DNA of 64,000 bases from positions 372,001 to 436,000 of the forward strand of contig NZ_JXCG01000001.1 of NCBI RefSeq assembly GCF_001317345.1. The letters run 5' to 3'. The notes under the pieces were generated by a model. That model saw only the letters and a list, made by a program, of their open reading frames with translations, did no database searches and was not told where the DNA came from. Positions within the stretch are counted from its first letter, which is position 1, and each line of letters starts with the position of its first letter. Shown one piece after another: positions 26,242 to 34,894 of the stretch. Source of the DNA: Thermococcus sp. EP1. GTDB lineage: Archaea; Methanobacteriota_B; Thermococci; Thermococcales; Thermococcaceae. The translations under genes and the position numbers were made by a program.

Positions 26242-26718
26242 CTAATCTACCTCAAGACTGAAGTCTTGATAATCCATCCAGATGCCAGTTTTCATAACAG
26301 AATCGTATTGGGCCTTAAGAAGTTCATAATGGGATTTTTCAACTTTTGCAAGTTCATCGAATATTTTTCTCACATTTTTGTCCTTAGCTTCCTCTGCAGC
26401 TTTCTCATAAAATTCCCAAGTCCTTTTTTCCTGTTCCATTCCTATTTCCACAGCCTTGACTTCACTTAGTTCTCCTTCATATTTTGGGATTAACGTTTCA
26501 AACATCTCTTTGGTAACGGAGGGGAGTTCACACTTTTCTACAAGTTTATTGATAAAATTTTTCTCAAAAATATCCCAGTGTTCAGCTTCTTCATGTGCCA
26601 AGAAGAGAAACATCTTTTTGGCCTTTTCATCACTTGCTTTTTTGGCCATCTCAATATAAAACTTTAATTCGGCTTTTTCTACCTCTAAAGCTATCGCTAA
26701 AGCTTCAAGTTCGTTCAT
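26242..26718 (-). CDS. Ferritin-like diiron protein 4 (rubrerythrin-type)
   Basis: A 158-residue two-repeat diiron protein: KAELKFYIEM and AHEEAEHWDIF, then EQEKRTWEFYEKA and VEKSHYELL. It has no rubredoxin domain. The layout is the same as in the proteins at 16588 and 20236. ATG start with GGTGGT upstream (about 26722-26727). It lies upstream of and in line with the half-ferritin gene, 87 bp away, so each may have its own promoter. Confidence 0.8.
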   Translation of the reverse strand: MNELEALAIALEVEKAELKFYIEMAKKASDEKAKKMFLFLAHEEAEHWDIFEKNFINKLVEKCELPSVTKEMFETLIPKYEGELSEVKAVEIGMEQEKRTWEFYEKAAEEAKDKNVRKIFDELAKVEKSHYELLKAQYDSVMKTGIWMDYQDFSLEVD

Positions 26719-26829
26719 AATACCACCATTTCTTATTTTATCTTATCTCCTAATTAACTTTTTGACCTATTTTCTGTTTCATCCGTTGGATTTATTAGCC
26801 ACTTTTCTTAATTTTAATATGGTGAGAGC

Positions 26830-27354
26830 ATGAGAATAACTAGGGTTAGAACTCCATTAGAACTTAAAGATGAGTTGGTAAAGTTTGTTTTCCGCGTCTA
26901 TCAAGGAACCAATGGAGCATATCCAGCCCTTGAATGGGTAGAAAATAAACCAAGTATAGATGATTTTGAGGGCTTTAAGAGAGTATATGAGCCATTCCTT
27001 GAGTTTAGACTTGGAAAAGAGTTTGATGAACTGTATTTGGGAACTGAAGAAGAGAAAGTCATTGGTACCATAGCTCTCGTTTACAATCTTGAAGGCAAAG
27101 ATGTGTGGTGGGTGCCAGAGGATATCAAAGATGAAGAGACAGGTCTTATAGAGTTTTTCATGGTGGATCCTGCATACAAAGGTAAGGGCTACGGTTCACA
27201 GCTTCTTGAATTTGCCGTGGAACGTTTAAGAGAATTGAAAAAAGAGCCATATATAATAACGTTTCCAAATCTCGAAGCTTATAGCTACTATCTAAAGAAG
27301 GGTTTCAAAAAGATCATGGACTACAAAGAGTTCGTAGTGCTGAAGAAAGAATAA
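26830..27354 (+). CDS. GNAT-family N-acetyltransferase
   Basis: A 174-residue acetyl-CoA-dependent acyltransferase. The acetyl-CoA-binding motif A is EFFMVDPAYKGKGYGSQLLE (about residues 112-132), with the Q/RxxGxG/A loop as KGKGYG. The C-terminal strand YYLKKGFKKIMDYKEF is typical. The substrate is unknown. ATG with GGTGAG at 26820-26825, a single-gene unit. Confidence 0.85.
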   Translation: MRITRVRTPLELKDELVKFVFRVYQGTNGAYPALEWVENKPSIDDFEGFKRVYEPFLEFRLGKEFDELYLGTEEEKVIGTIALVYNLEGKDVWWVPEDIKDEETGLIEFFMVDPAYKGKGYGSQLLEFAVERLRELKKEPYIITFPNLEAYSYYLKKGFKKIMDYKEFVVLKKE

Positions 27355-27408
27355 CCACCCTTTTATTATCTTTTGAGGCTGTGTTTTCATTATAGGATAG
27401 AGAAGATG

Positions 27409-27909
27409 TCAACGGTGTCTTCTAATAAACTCTCCTATATCAGTAATATTTTTGATAAATTTTCTTTCGCTTTGGGGATTTATTAAGCCTAGTCCAAGAA
27501 TTATGCCTTCTTCGTTCATAACGACTATTTTTTTACTGCCCTGCCAGACGTATTCCCTAACCCCATTCTTTGGAACATCTTTTCCTGTAGTAAAGAGAAA
27601 TGCCGGTTTGGGTTTCAAAATTGCATAGTTTTTCTTTATCTCTACAAAGTAAAAGAACTCGATGTTAGGGTAAAATTTCTCAACGAGGTTCTTATCCTTT
27701 TTAATCGTCCCAACAAATGTTCCAAAAGAGTAGGGGTGTATTTTTAAGTCTTCTATTTCTCTCCAAATCTTTTCATTTACAGCATAAATGTCTATAAATT
27801 TTCCCTCAACTACACCAAAGAAGTTATGTTTCAGCTCTCCAAACTTTTCTGCTTCTTTTGTTATTAGTTCAAGCTCTTGTGGTAATGCCCTTCTATAATG
27901 GAGCTCCAT
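27409..27909 (-). CDS. Nip7-like PUA-domain protein (ribosome biogenesis)
   Basis: A 166-residue protein matching archaeal Nip7: an N-terminal alpha/beta domain ([12 protein letters not shown]) and a C-terminal PUA RNA-binding domain ([19 protein letters not shown] through [10 protein letters not shown], ending DIGEFIRRH as in eukaryotic Nip7 DIGEYVR). In eukaryotes Nip7 acts in 60S maturation and in yeast works with Nop8 and exosome factors. ATG 27909 is chosen because GGTGG lies 5 bp upstream; it starts inside the last codons of the upstream cysteine-cluster gene. Confidence 0.8.
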   Translation of the reverse strand: MELHYRRALPQELELITKEAEKFGELKHNFFGVVEGKFIDIYAVNEKIWREIEDLKIHPYSFGTFVGTIKKDKNLVEKFYPNIEFFYFVEIKKNYAILKPKPAFLFTTGKDVPKNGVREYVWQGSKKIVVMNEEGIILGLGLINPQSERKFIKNITDIGEFIRRHR

Positions 27910-28414
27910 TCTCGCCACCATTCAGAAGTCTGTTTAAACTATCTAAATCAGTTTTCTTAAACTCTCTGTGGAATTTTATGCCTAGCTCGGCTATCTGTTC
28001 TCTTGTTATAACGTTTCCTCCCTCTCCGAGTCCAGGGCAATTCTCGTCATAATAAAGCCAAAACTTTTCTCCATTGTACTCAAACGGTTCCTCCCCTTCA
28101 ATGCCAAGGGGTTTGTGAGAGACCATGAACGGATAGATCTGGCAGACTAAAGGGTTGTAATCGTGGATTTTGCATTTCCCTGTTTCTGGATCGTGAAAGA
28201 TGCACCCCAAATCCCATTCCCTGTATGCAAGTACGAAGCGGATCCTTTCTCCTTCTGCAGTTAAAAGCATGAATTCTTGTGGGTCATGACCATGGTTTAT
28301 TATTTTCTCAATATCTGAAAGGGTTAAATAGATAAATCTACCCCGACAACAATCAAGGCAGAATTTACACTCAAAGTTTACGTCCCTTGTTAATGGTCTT
28401 GGTTTGAACCGCAC
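27893..28414 (-). CDS. YkgJ-family cysteine cluster protein
   Basis: A 173-residue protein with the Cys-rich zinc/iron-chelating domain of the YkgJ family: [10 protein letters not shown] near the N-terminus, C at [22 protein letters not shown] in the middle and a Cys in DENCPG. These would bind a metal or iron-sulfur cluster. The biochemical role of the family is not established. The start is a GTG, with only a weak GAGGG upstream. It overlaps the Nip7-like gene by 17 bp. Confidence 0.85.
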   Translation of the reverse strand: MRFKPRPLTRDVNFECKFCLDCCRGRFIYLTLSDIEKIINHGHDPQEFMLLTAEGERIRFVLAYREWDLGCIFHDPETGKCKIHDYNPLVCQIYPFMVSHKPLGIEGEEPFEYNGEKFWLYYDENCPGLGEGGNVITREQIAELGIKFHREFKKTDLDSLNRLLNGGENGAPL

Positions 28415-28477
28415 TTTTTAACCCTCATGAAAAGCTATCCTCAAAACTTTTAAATCTCTCGGAATAAAAGTAGAAAT

Positions 28478-30145
28478 ATGAAAGCACGTTCTGTTGTAGT
28501 AGTCTTTTTAGTAACTTTCATAGTCATGTGCATCAGTCCTTCATATACATTCGATAAGTTCCAATTTTCAAAAACAGACAATGCTAAGCTCCTTTTTGAA
28601 AGAAGCAAGGAATTTATCTGGGGTAATAGCAGTATTTCTTTAGAGATAACTTTTGATGGTTGGAATGCAATCATCAGTGGGATTCAAGAGGTTGAGCTCT
28701 CTTTAACATCTCCGACTCTTGTTACCTTCTTCTTCGAAAACTCCTCTATTCTGAATGTGAACATTAAGAAAATCGAGGTCTACGGTGCAAAAGCAACCAT
28801 GGAAGCGTTTTATGATGGAAGATACGGCCTTTTGCTGCTCAATGTGAGCCCCAATAAAAGTAGACAAAAGATTAGGATTTTCTATACTTCGCATTATCAG
28901 CCTTTATTGGACGTATATATGAGAGATCTAATTGAGTGGCACTTGAAATCTACTAAAGACTACTTCTACATTCCCCCTGAGGCTTATATGTTACTTTCAA
29001 AGCTGAAGGGAAACTTCACAATCAACGTGGAATCTTACCCAGCGAACTATATGCTTGCTGGTATTTTAAAGCTCCCAAACAACAAATACAAGCCACTTCT
29101 TCCAGAAAGGGGTACTTTTTACGCTAATGGTGGAAGATTTTACATCCTTCTTGGAAGATGGGATATTTACAAGAAGAACATCGTGATTGATGGAAAAAAT
29201 GTAAATGTGGTGGCTCTTACTGATGAGGGAGAATGGACTGTTGATGAGCTTGCAAAAATTCTTAAAATATATTCCTCTCGTCTTATTCCATATCCATACG
29301 ATGAGTTCATTTACATAAGGATCAAAGGGCATAGAAGTGAAACCGAGGGATTTGGACTCTATGAAGGAGCAGTGGGGACACAGTTTAAGAGTGTTATCCC
29401 CCATGAGGCTGCTCACAATTGGTTCGGAATTTATGCAGAGCTTGGACTTTTGGATGAGTCCTTCGCAACATACACTTCCTCCTTTTACAACATGACATCT
29501 GAGCAACTGGACTATTGGGAGGGAATATGCCTCAGCTCAAGGGATTGGACCCCAATAGTTGATATTAACGCTGTTACAAGAAAGCACCAAACCAATCTCT
29601 ATCAGAGGGGTGGCTTTATTCTCCGATCTCTCCAGTTTGTTGTTGGAGACGAAATATTCTTCGAAGGGCTTAGAGAACTCCTTAAGATCTGCCACGTTAG
29701 AGATTGCACTCAAACTGAAGAAACACTAAACTTGATCAAGGAAATCTATGAAAATCTGACTGAGCAGAATTTGGACTGGTTCTTCAAGGAGTGGTTCTAT
29801 ACAGCAGATTATCCAAACTTCACAGTCTCCAGCTTGAAAATCACCCAAAATAGTGGTTATTATACTCTAATACTTAACATCACCGAAGAAAACGGCTTTG
29901 CAATGCCTCTGGAAGTGAGAATTGTAACATTGGCGGAGAACATAACGAAGAGAATCCTTGTGAATGGCTCATCTTTTCTGGAGGTTAAAACCAAGGAGAG
30001 ACCCATAATGATAATTTTAGACCCCAATGACTGGATGGCTAATATTAATGGCTCCTCTTATAGAATTAACTGGGAAAAACTCACATTTGAGAAAATCGAG
30101 AAAAAAGAAAGGGAAATTAATGGAGTTAAAATAGTCATAAACTGA
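28478..30145 (+). CDS. Secreted M1-like gluzincin metallopeptidase
   Basis: A 555-residue protein with an N-terminal signal (VVVVFLVTFIVMCISPSYT) and many N-glycosylation sequons. The zinc motif is H309-E310-x-x-H313 in PHEAAHNWFG, as in M1 aminopeptidases, followed by DESFATY with a possible third ligand E327. The spacing is 13 residues instead of the usual 18. An Ig-like C-terminal part follows. Probably an extracellular aminopeptidase for peptide use. A TATA box CTTTTAAAT about 25 bp before the ATG and no clear ribosome binding site suggest a leaderless transcript. Confidence 0.8.
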   Translation: MKARSVVVVFLVTFIVMCISPSYTFDKFQFSKTDNAKLLFERSKEFIWGNSSISLEITFDGWNAIISGIQEVELSLTSPTLVTFFFENSSILNVNIKKIEVYGAKATMEAFYDGRYGLLLLNVSPNKSRQKIRIFYTSHYQPLLDVYMRDLIEWHLKSTKDYFYIPPEAYMLLSKLKGNFTINVESYPANYMLAGILKLPNNKYKPLLPERGTFYANGGRFYILLGRWDIYKKNIVIDGKNVNVVALTDEGEWTVDELAKILKIYSSRLIPYPYDEFIYIRIKGHRSETEGFGLYEGAVGTQFKSVIPHEAAHNWFGIYAELGLLDESFATYTSSFYNMTSEQLDYWEGICLSSRDWTPIVDINAVTRKHQTNLYQRGGFILRSLQFVVGDEIFFEGLRELLKICHVRDCTQTEETLNLIKEIYENLTEQNLDWFFKEWFYTADYPNFTVSSLKITQNSGYYTLILNITEENGFAMPLEVRIVTLAENITKRILVNGSSFLEVKTKERPIMIILDPNDWMANINGSSYRINWEKLTFEKIEKKEREINGVKIVIN

Positions 30146-30146
30146 A

Positions 30147-31913
30147 TTAGGTATTCAAGTGTCCATCGAATTCTCTGCTTTTTGTGAAGTTGGCATATCC
30201 CTTTTTATCAAGTCTCTTACTTACATAGGGCCCATCCTTGCGGTAGCCGAACTTTCTGTAGTACCCCCTAACACCAACACCACTTATGATAAGCATTTTC
30301 TTTCTGTCAAATTCTTCAAAGGCTATTCTCTCCGCCTCAGCTAAAAGTTCCTTTCCATATCCCCTGTGTTGCCATTCATATTTTGGTCTTCCTCCTATTG
30401 GCACAAGCGGTCCATAGACATGGAGTTCTCTGACTATTGCAGATGGGCAACAATTAATTTCTTTTCTATGGGCCTTTTCACTTGGAATTCTAAGCCTTAT
30501 GAAACCAATTAATATGTCGTTCTTCACATCTTCAAAGCTCAGGAATATCTCGTGACCTTCACTTGCCTCATAATCCTCTCTCAAAAGTTTGATGTGTTCC
30601 ACTTCAGGCTCTATTCCAAACTTCTGCATCACATGACCAACTTCTCTAAAGCGAATCTCTCTGGGTCTTATTCCTCTTTTCACAAGTTCGTTAAACACAA
30701 GTTGGCCCAAATTGGAATGCTTTACTCCGGCTTCCACGAGTTGTACGGGTATATCTCTCTGAATTCTCATAATCCTGACCCACTTTGGAAGGAGTTTATA
30801 AACTTCAACTAGGAGCTCTACGGCTTCTTCAGTTGTATAAGGTCTGTATTTGCCTTCTTTATACCATTTATAGAGGAGAGTATCTCTTGTAACCAGAGTA
30901 GGGTAAATCTTGAGCATATCTGGCCTAAACCGATCGTCTTTAAATATAATCTTAAATGACTCCAGATCTCGTTCAAAACTACTTCCCGGCAGGCCAGGCA
31001 TCATATGGTAGTTGATTTTAAGGCCAGCGTCTTTGAGTAGCTGAGTTGCTTTAATTGTCTCCTCAACGGTGTGACCTCTCTTAACTCTCTCATAGATGAA
31101 ATTGAAAACCGTCTGAACTCCAAGTTCAACTCTTGTGGTACCGAGTTTGAGCATCCTGTCAATGTGTTTCTCCATAGCCCAATCGGGCCTAGTTTCTATT
31201 GTCAATCCAACCATTCTAACCTTTGCCTTTTCATTTTTCCTCTGCTCCTCTTCGAGATAGTAGTAAGGTTTCTTGTGTGTTCTTTCCCAGGCTGCTTTAA
31301 AGAGTGGATCTTTATCAATATCTCCAAAGAGAACTGCCTTCCTTATCTTTTCCTCAAGGTTTTCAATGTCTTTGAAATGTGGAAAGTCATTCATAGCTTT
31401 GAAGGCCTCTTTAATGAACCATTCCTGGTAATCTAGATCAACTGCAGGGAAGGTTCCTCCCTGAATTATGACTTCTACTTTATCGATATCGTGACCTATA
31501 TCGTAGAGTTGCTTGAGGCGATTTATCATTATGAGATAAGGATGGTAAACATTTTGGAGAGCTCTAAGAGCAGAGGGCTCTTTTCCGGTATAACTTTGAG
31601 GAGAACCTTCACTTGGCCCTCCCGGGCAATAGATACATCTACCATGGGGACAGGGGAAGGGTTTAGTCATCATAGCAACAACGGCCACACCGCTTATTGT
31701 ACGAGTTGGTTTCTTTTTGAGGAAGTCCTTGAACTTTTCCCTATCCTCTTTATTCATCACTCTAAGAATGTCCGAATTAGTTGGAAGTTTGCTTAGATGG
31801 TATTTTCTCGCGATTTTTACCTTAAATTTGTTAAGCTCGTTCCTATCTTTAATCTCACCACTTATTAAGACCTTTGCAATTTCCTCACAGGCTTTTTGAT
31901 ATTTCTCTTCCAT
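30147..31913 (-). CDS. elp3: Elp3 tRNA uridine acetyltransferase (radical SAM plus GNAT)
   Basis: A 588-residue archaeal Elp3. The radical SAM domain has CPHGRCIYCPGGP (C-x4-C-x2-C) at about residues 86-98, and the GNAT domain lies at the C-terminus (HRGYGKELLAEAERIA). It makes the carboxymethyl modification on wobble U34 of tRNAs and works alone in archaea. ATG 31913 follows AAGGTGAG; the upstream GTG at 31934 would add seven residues and is not used. A TATA box CTTTTAAGC lies at about 31953-31962. It is convergent with the peptidase gene, one base apart. Confidence 0.93.
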   Translation of the reverse strand: MEEKYQKACEEIAKVLISGEIKDRNELNKFKVKIARKYHLSKLPTNSDILRVMNKEDREKFKDFLKKKPTRTISGVAVVAMMTKPFPCPHGRCIYCPGGPSEGSPQSYTGKEPSALRALQNVYHPYLIMINRLKQLYDIGHDIDKVEVIIQGGTFPAVDLDYQEWFIKEAFKAMNDFPHFKDIENLEEKIRKAVLFGDIDKDPLFKAAWERTHKKPYYYLEEEQRKNEKAKVRMVGLTIETRPDWAMEKHIDRMLKLGTTRVELGVQTVFNFIYERVKRGHTVEETIKATQLLKDAGLKINYHMMPGLPGSSFERDLESFKIIFKDDRFRPDMLKIYPTLVTRDTLLYKWYKEGKYRPYTTEEAVELLVEVYKLLPKWVRIMRIQRDIPVQLVEAGVKHSNLGQLVFNELVKRGIRPREIRFREVGHVMQKFGIEPEVEHIKLLREDYEASEGHEIFLSFEDVKNDILIGFIRLRIPSEKAHRKEINCCPSAIVRELHVYGPLVPIGGRPKYEWQHRGYGKELLAEAERIAFEEFDRKKMLIISGVGVRGYYRKFGYRKDGPYVSKRLDKKGYANFTKSREFDGHLNT

Positions 31914-31996
31914 GCTTCTCACCTTGCAGCTCACTTAGGAAAAAAGTGGGAAGCTTAAAAGTTTTTGTGCAATAAAATAAAGGGAAGAAAAGTGCC

Positions 31997-33355
31997 TCAA
32001 AAGAGCAGTCCTACAAGATATGGTGCAGCAACTAGCACCATGAAGAGTATTCCAATTGAGACACCGTTTCTAACAAATGTCGCTGAGATAAGGCCCACTA
32101 GGATTGAACCAAAGATTCCTGCAATTCCTGCGTCATTGTATGCTAACACCAGTACTATTGCTAAGAATGTAGCATACAATGCTTCTGCGGGCACTTTTTT
32201 GAAGACAAACCTAGTTAATTGCTTTGAGTATTTGATCAATATGAAGTATGCTAGAAATGCGGCAAATATAGTTGCATAAATTGTTACAAGCATTATGGTT
32301 GGGGTTGAATACCTCTGGAGTAAGACATCTCTTGGTGTGGCTCCTCCAAATGCTGCGAGTTCAGCAAAGAATGGATGTGCTGGACCAGCAGACATTGGAC
32401 CAGTGGGCACTCCTAGTGCTATAAGTGGTATCAACGTTCCTCCAATGTAAGTAGCATTCTTTATAGCGTCTCTCACTGCATATGCCATGAGAGATCCCTT
32501 GAGCTCGTCTTTTTGGCTTTCCTTTGTGAGATCTCCGAAGAGAACCGTTAATCCAACGGGGCTCATGAAAGTTGCTAGGATGCCACTTAATCCAGCCAAG
32601 ACTGAAGAAAGGGTAACCTCCGCTTTTGTGAGATGGTGAAGGGGATTTAGTGAAATCTTTCCAGTCTTTACGAGTTTAATCCGTGCGTAATCCTCACGCT
32701 TTAGGCGGTGGTTACTTGGAGAGATTAGGGTTAAAAGCTCATAGAGTATTGGGCCTATAGTAATAGCCAAGAAGATACTTATGAAGGCTGATTGTCCGTA
32801 TAGTCCTCTGAGGCCTTGAATAAGCATTGCAAAGGGGAATATTGCCAGCAGCGCAAGTATTTTGGCTTTTGACATTATTGCCAATAACAATATTCCTGCG
32901 ACAATCAAATATACCCATCCAGGCCAGTTTAAAGGCCCTGCTGGATTTTTAAGCAACTCGCCTAGTGGAGCCAGGTAAAAAGACAATGGTAACGTTATTG
33001 CTATAGCCACCACAGTTCCAATAACGCTTGCGGTAATACCCTTCCTTAAAATAATTTCTGAGTATCCATATTTTCTGGCCACCAATGCATCTGGAACCTG
33101 TGGTACGGCCATAACTCCACCGGGAATTGCAGCAAGTGCAGTAGGGACAGCATCTGCGGCTTTAAATGCTACTATTGTCCCCATAAACCACGCAAGAACG
33201 AGTAATGGATCAAACCCTGCTGCAAGAAATGCTAAAGTTATGGGAGCAATTGTGGCAGTTTCGTCGGTTCCGGGTATCATTCCAATTATTATATATAGTA
33301 GAACTGAGAATGTTGTTAGAAAAGTAGCTTGGATTAAAAGGGTTGCAATCTCCAT
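31997..33355 (-). CDS. TctA-family tripartite tricarboxylate transporter large membrane subunit
   Basis: A 452-residue protein with about 11-12 helices of the DUF112/TctA family, with the typical repeat IIGMIPGTDETATIAPITLAF and ALAAIPGGVMAVPQVPDAL. In bacteria it works with a small membrane subunit (TctB) and a binding protein (TctC). Here only the small subunit is adjacent; no TctC is seen in the window. ATG 33355 follows GGAGGAG and starts 1 bp after the stop of the small gene. The carried substrate is unknown. Confidence 0.87.
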   Translation of the reverse strand: MEIATLLIQATFLTTFSVLLYIIIGMIPGTDETATIAPITLAFLAAGFDPLLVLAWFMGTIVAFKAADAVPTALAAIPGGVMAVPQVPDALVARKYGYSEIILRKGITASVIGTVVAIAITLPLSFYLAPLGELLKNPAGPLNWPGWVYLIVAGILLLAIMSKAKILALLAIFPFAMLIQGLRGLYGQSAFISIFLAITIGPILYELLTLISPSNHRLKREDYARIKLVKTGKISLNPLHHLTKAEVTLSSVLAGLSGILATFMSPVGLTVLFGDLTKESQKDELKGSLMAYAVRDAIKNATYIGGTLIPLIALGVPTGPMSAGPAHPFFAELAAFGGATPRDVLLQRYSTPTIMLVTIYATIFAAFLAYFILIKYSKQLTRFVFKKVPAEALYATFLAIVLVLAYNDAGIAGIFGSILVGLISATFVRNGVSIGILFMVLVAAPYLVGLLF

Positions 33356-33356
33356 T

Positions 33357-33611
33357 TTACTCCTCCTCCACGATCCTTTTTGGCTCAATAGTGGCTGTTG
33401 ATATTATGAACCCTAAAAATGCTCCAAGAGCACTCAAAGTAACTCTTAAGGCGTTTAACAAGTCCTCTCTTCCAAGCATTTTGACTATTTGGGGAGCACT
33501 AAAGTACATTAAAAATGCTAATATGCTTGTAATTAAAAATGCTTTTAGAAAGTCGTGTTCTGCTATAACTTCTCCGAAAATTTCGTATAGGTTTTGTCCT
33601 ACTTTGCCCAT
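33357..33611 (-). CDS. Small membrane subunit partner of the TctA-like protein
   Basis: An 84-residue protein with two predicted helices (FLKAFLITSILAFLMYF and LGAFLGFIISTATI). It precedes the TctA-like gene by one base, so both are translated together; it may be a short TctB counterpart. No sequence signature of TctB is clear. ATG 33611 with GGTGA about 8 bp upstream is chosen over the frame start at 33632. Confidence 0.7.
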   Translation of the reverse strand: MGKVGQNLYEIFGEVIAEHDFLKAFLITSILAFLMYFSAPQIVKMLGREDLLNALRVTLSALGAFLGFIISTATIEPKRIVEEE

Positions 33612-33749
33612 AGTGGTTTCACCAAATAGCAACTTTTACGTTTCTGTATTTAAAATTTTCGGCTATAGTTGGTAGATTTTTAGATAATTGTCGAGTATTA
33701 TGAAAAACATTTAAACATGTTAAAAGCAATTATTAAGAGGTGAAGAAAA

Positions 33750-34508
33750 ATGGTAATCAGAGATGAGATTGTGACATTCCTTGATGCATACCTAGATATA
33801 AATGCCTTTTCTGACAAATCTCGCAACGGATTGCAGATAGAAGGAAAAGAAGAGGTAGAGAAAGTGGCTTTTGCTGTTGACGCATGCAGGGATACCTTTG
33901 TGAAGGCTAAGGCTCTAGGAGCAGACATGCTGATAGTTCATCACGGCTTAATATGGGGTGGGATAGATTACGTTAGGGGGCTGGTGCAGAGAAGGCTTAA
34001 ATTTCTTCTTGAGAATGGAATAAATCTTTATGCAGCCCACCTGCCATTAGATGTCCATCCAGAGGTTGGCAATAACGCCCAGCTTTTGAAGCTTTTGGAC
34101 TTGGAGCCCAAAGAATCCTTCGGAGAGTACAATGGCTTAAGCATTGGGTACATGGCGGAGTTTAAGGAGCCAAAGCCTCTTCCTTTAATAGCTCAAATTC
34201 TTGTAGAGAAATTGAAGATAGATTATGTAAAGGCTTATGAATTTGGGGTTGAGGAAATAAAAACTGTTGCCGTTGTGAGTGGTCGAGGAGGCTTTGCTAT
34301 ACCTGAGGCTATTGAAAAGAAAGTGGATCTCTTCATAACAGGTGAATTTTTACACGATGATTACCATAAGGCCAAAGAAGGAAGGCTCAGCGTTATTGCC
34401 GCTGGACACTATGCAACTGAAACCCTTGGGGTTAAGGCCCTTATGCCCCTCTTAAGAGAGAAATTTGAGGTTAAAACTGTGTTTATTGATAATCCCACGG
34501 GATTATAG
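33750..34508 (+). CDS. NIF3-like dinuclear metal protein
   Basis: A 252-residue protein of the NIF3/YbgI family, which binds two metal ions in a hexameric toroid. The metal residues appear in VHHGLIWGG, AHLPLDVHPEVGNN and the C-terminal AGHYATE. The biochemical function of the family is unclear, although GTP cyclohydrolase-like activity has been discussed for some members. ATG follows GAGGTGAAG. It is convergent with and overlaps by 6 bp the next minus-strand gene. Confidence 0.88.
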   Translation: MVIRDEIVTFLDAYLDINAFSDKSRNGLQIEGKEEVEKVAFAVDACRDTFVKAKALGADMLIVHHGLIWGGIDYVRGLVQRRLKFLLENGINLYAAHLPLDVHPEVGNNAQLLKLLDLEPKESFGEYNGLSIGYMAEFKEPKPLPLIAQILVEKLKIDYVKAYEFGVEEIKTVAVVSGRGGFAIPEAIEKKVDLFITGEFLHDDYHKAKEGRLSVIAAGHYATETLGVKALMPLLREKFEVKTVFIDNPTGL

Positions 34509-34883
34509 TGATTTTAAAAATTCTTTTAGTTTTTTTCCAATCTCTTTAGGATGAACAACTTCAATTTCTACTCCAAGTTCCTCTATAAAGCTTCCAACCC
34601 AGCTATTTTTTAAGGGTTTATTGTTGAAAGGATATACGATCCAAAGCCTGTTGAACCCGTCTCTATGGGCTTTTATTGCGTTGTAAAGAACTCTCTGTTT
34701 TATCCATTTATAGGAATTTTCAAATTCAATTGCTAGGATTTTTTCGTTTTCTTTCAGAATAGCTAAATCTATTCGAGCACCATCTCTCGTGAAGAGCTCC
34801 TTTACGGCCTTAAATCCCATCATTTCTGAGATTTCAATTATCTCATTGGTGAGAGCTTTTATCTTAATTTTAAAACCCTCCAA
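34503..34883 (-). CDS. Nuclease-like protein (possible PD-(D/E)xK fold)
   Basis: A 126-residue protein with the order expected of PD-(D/E)xK folds: RIDLAILKENEKILAIEFEN (D, then E-x-E in place of E-x-K) and a following helix with K and R. The helix after it (RVLYNAIKAHRDGF) and strand LWIVYPF fit. I cannot identify the family; activity is unproven and the catalytic Lys is not certain. It starts 11 bp after the alanyl-tRNA synthetase stop on the same strand and is probably co-transcribed with it. Confidence 0.6.
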   Translation of the reverse strand: MEGFKIKIKALTNEIIEISEMMGFKAVKELFTRDGARIDLAILKENEKILAIEFENSYKWIKQRVLYNAIKAHRDGFNRLWIVYPFNNKPLKNSWVGSFIEELGVEIEVVHPKEIGKKLKEFLKSL

Positions 34884-34894
34884 AAAGTTAAAAA

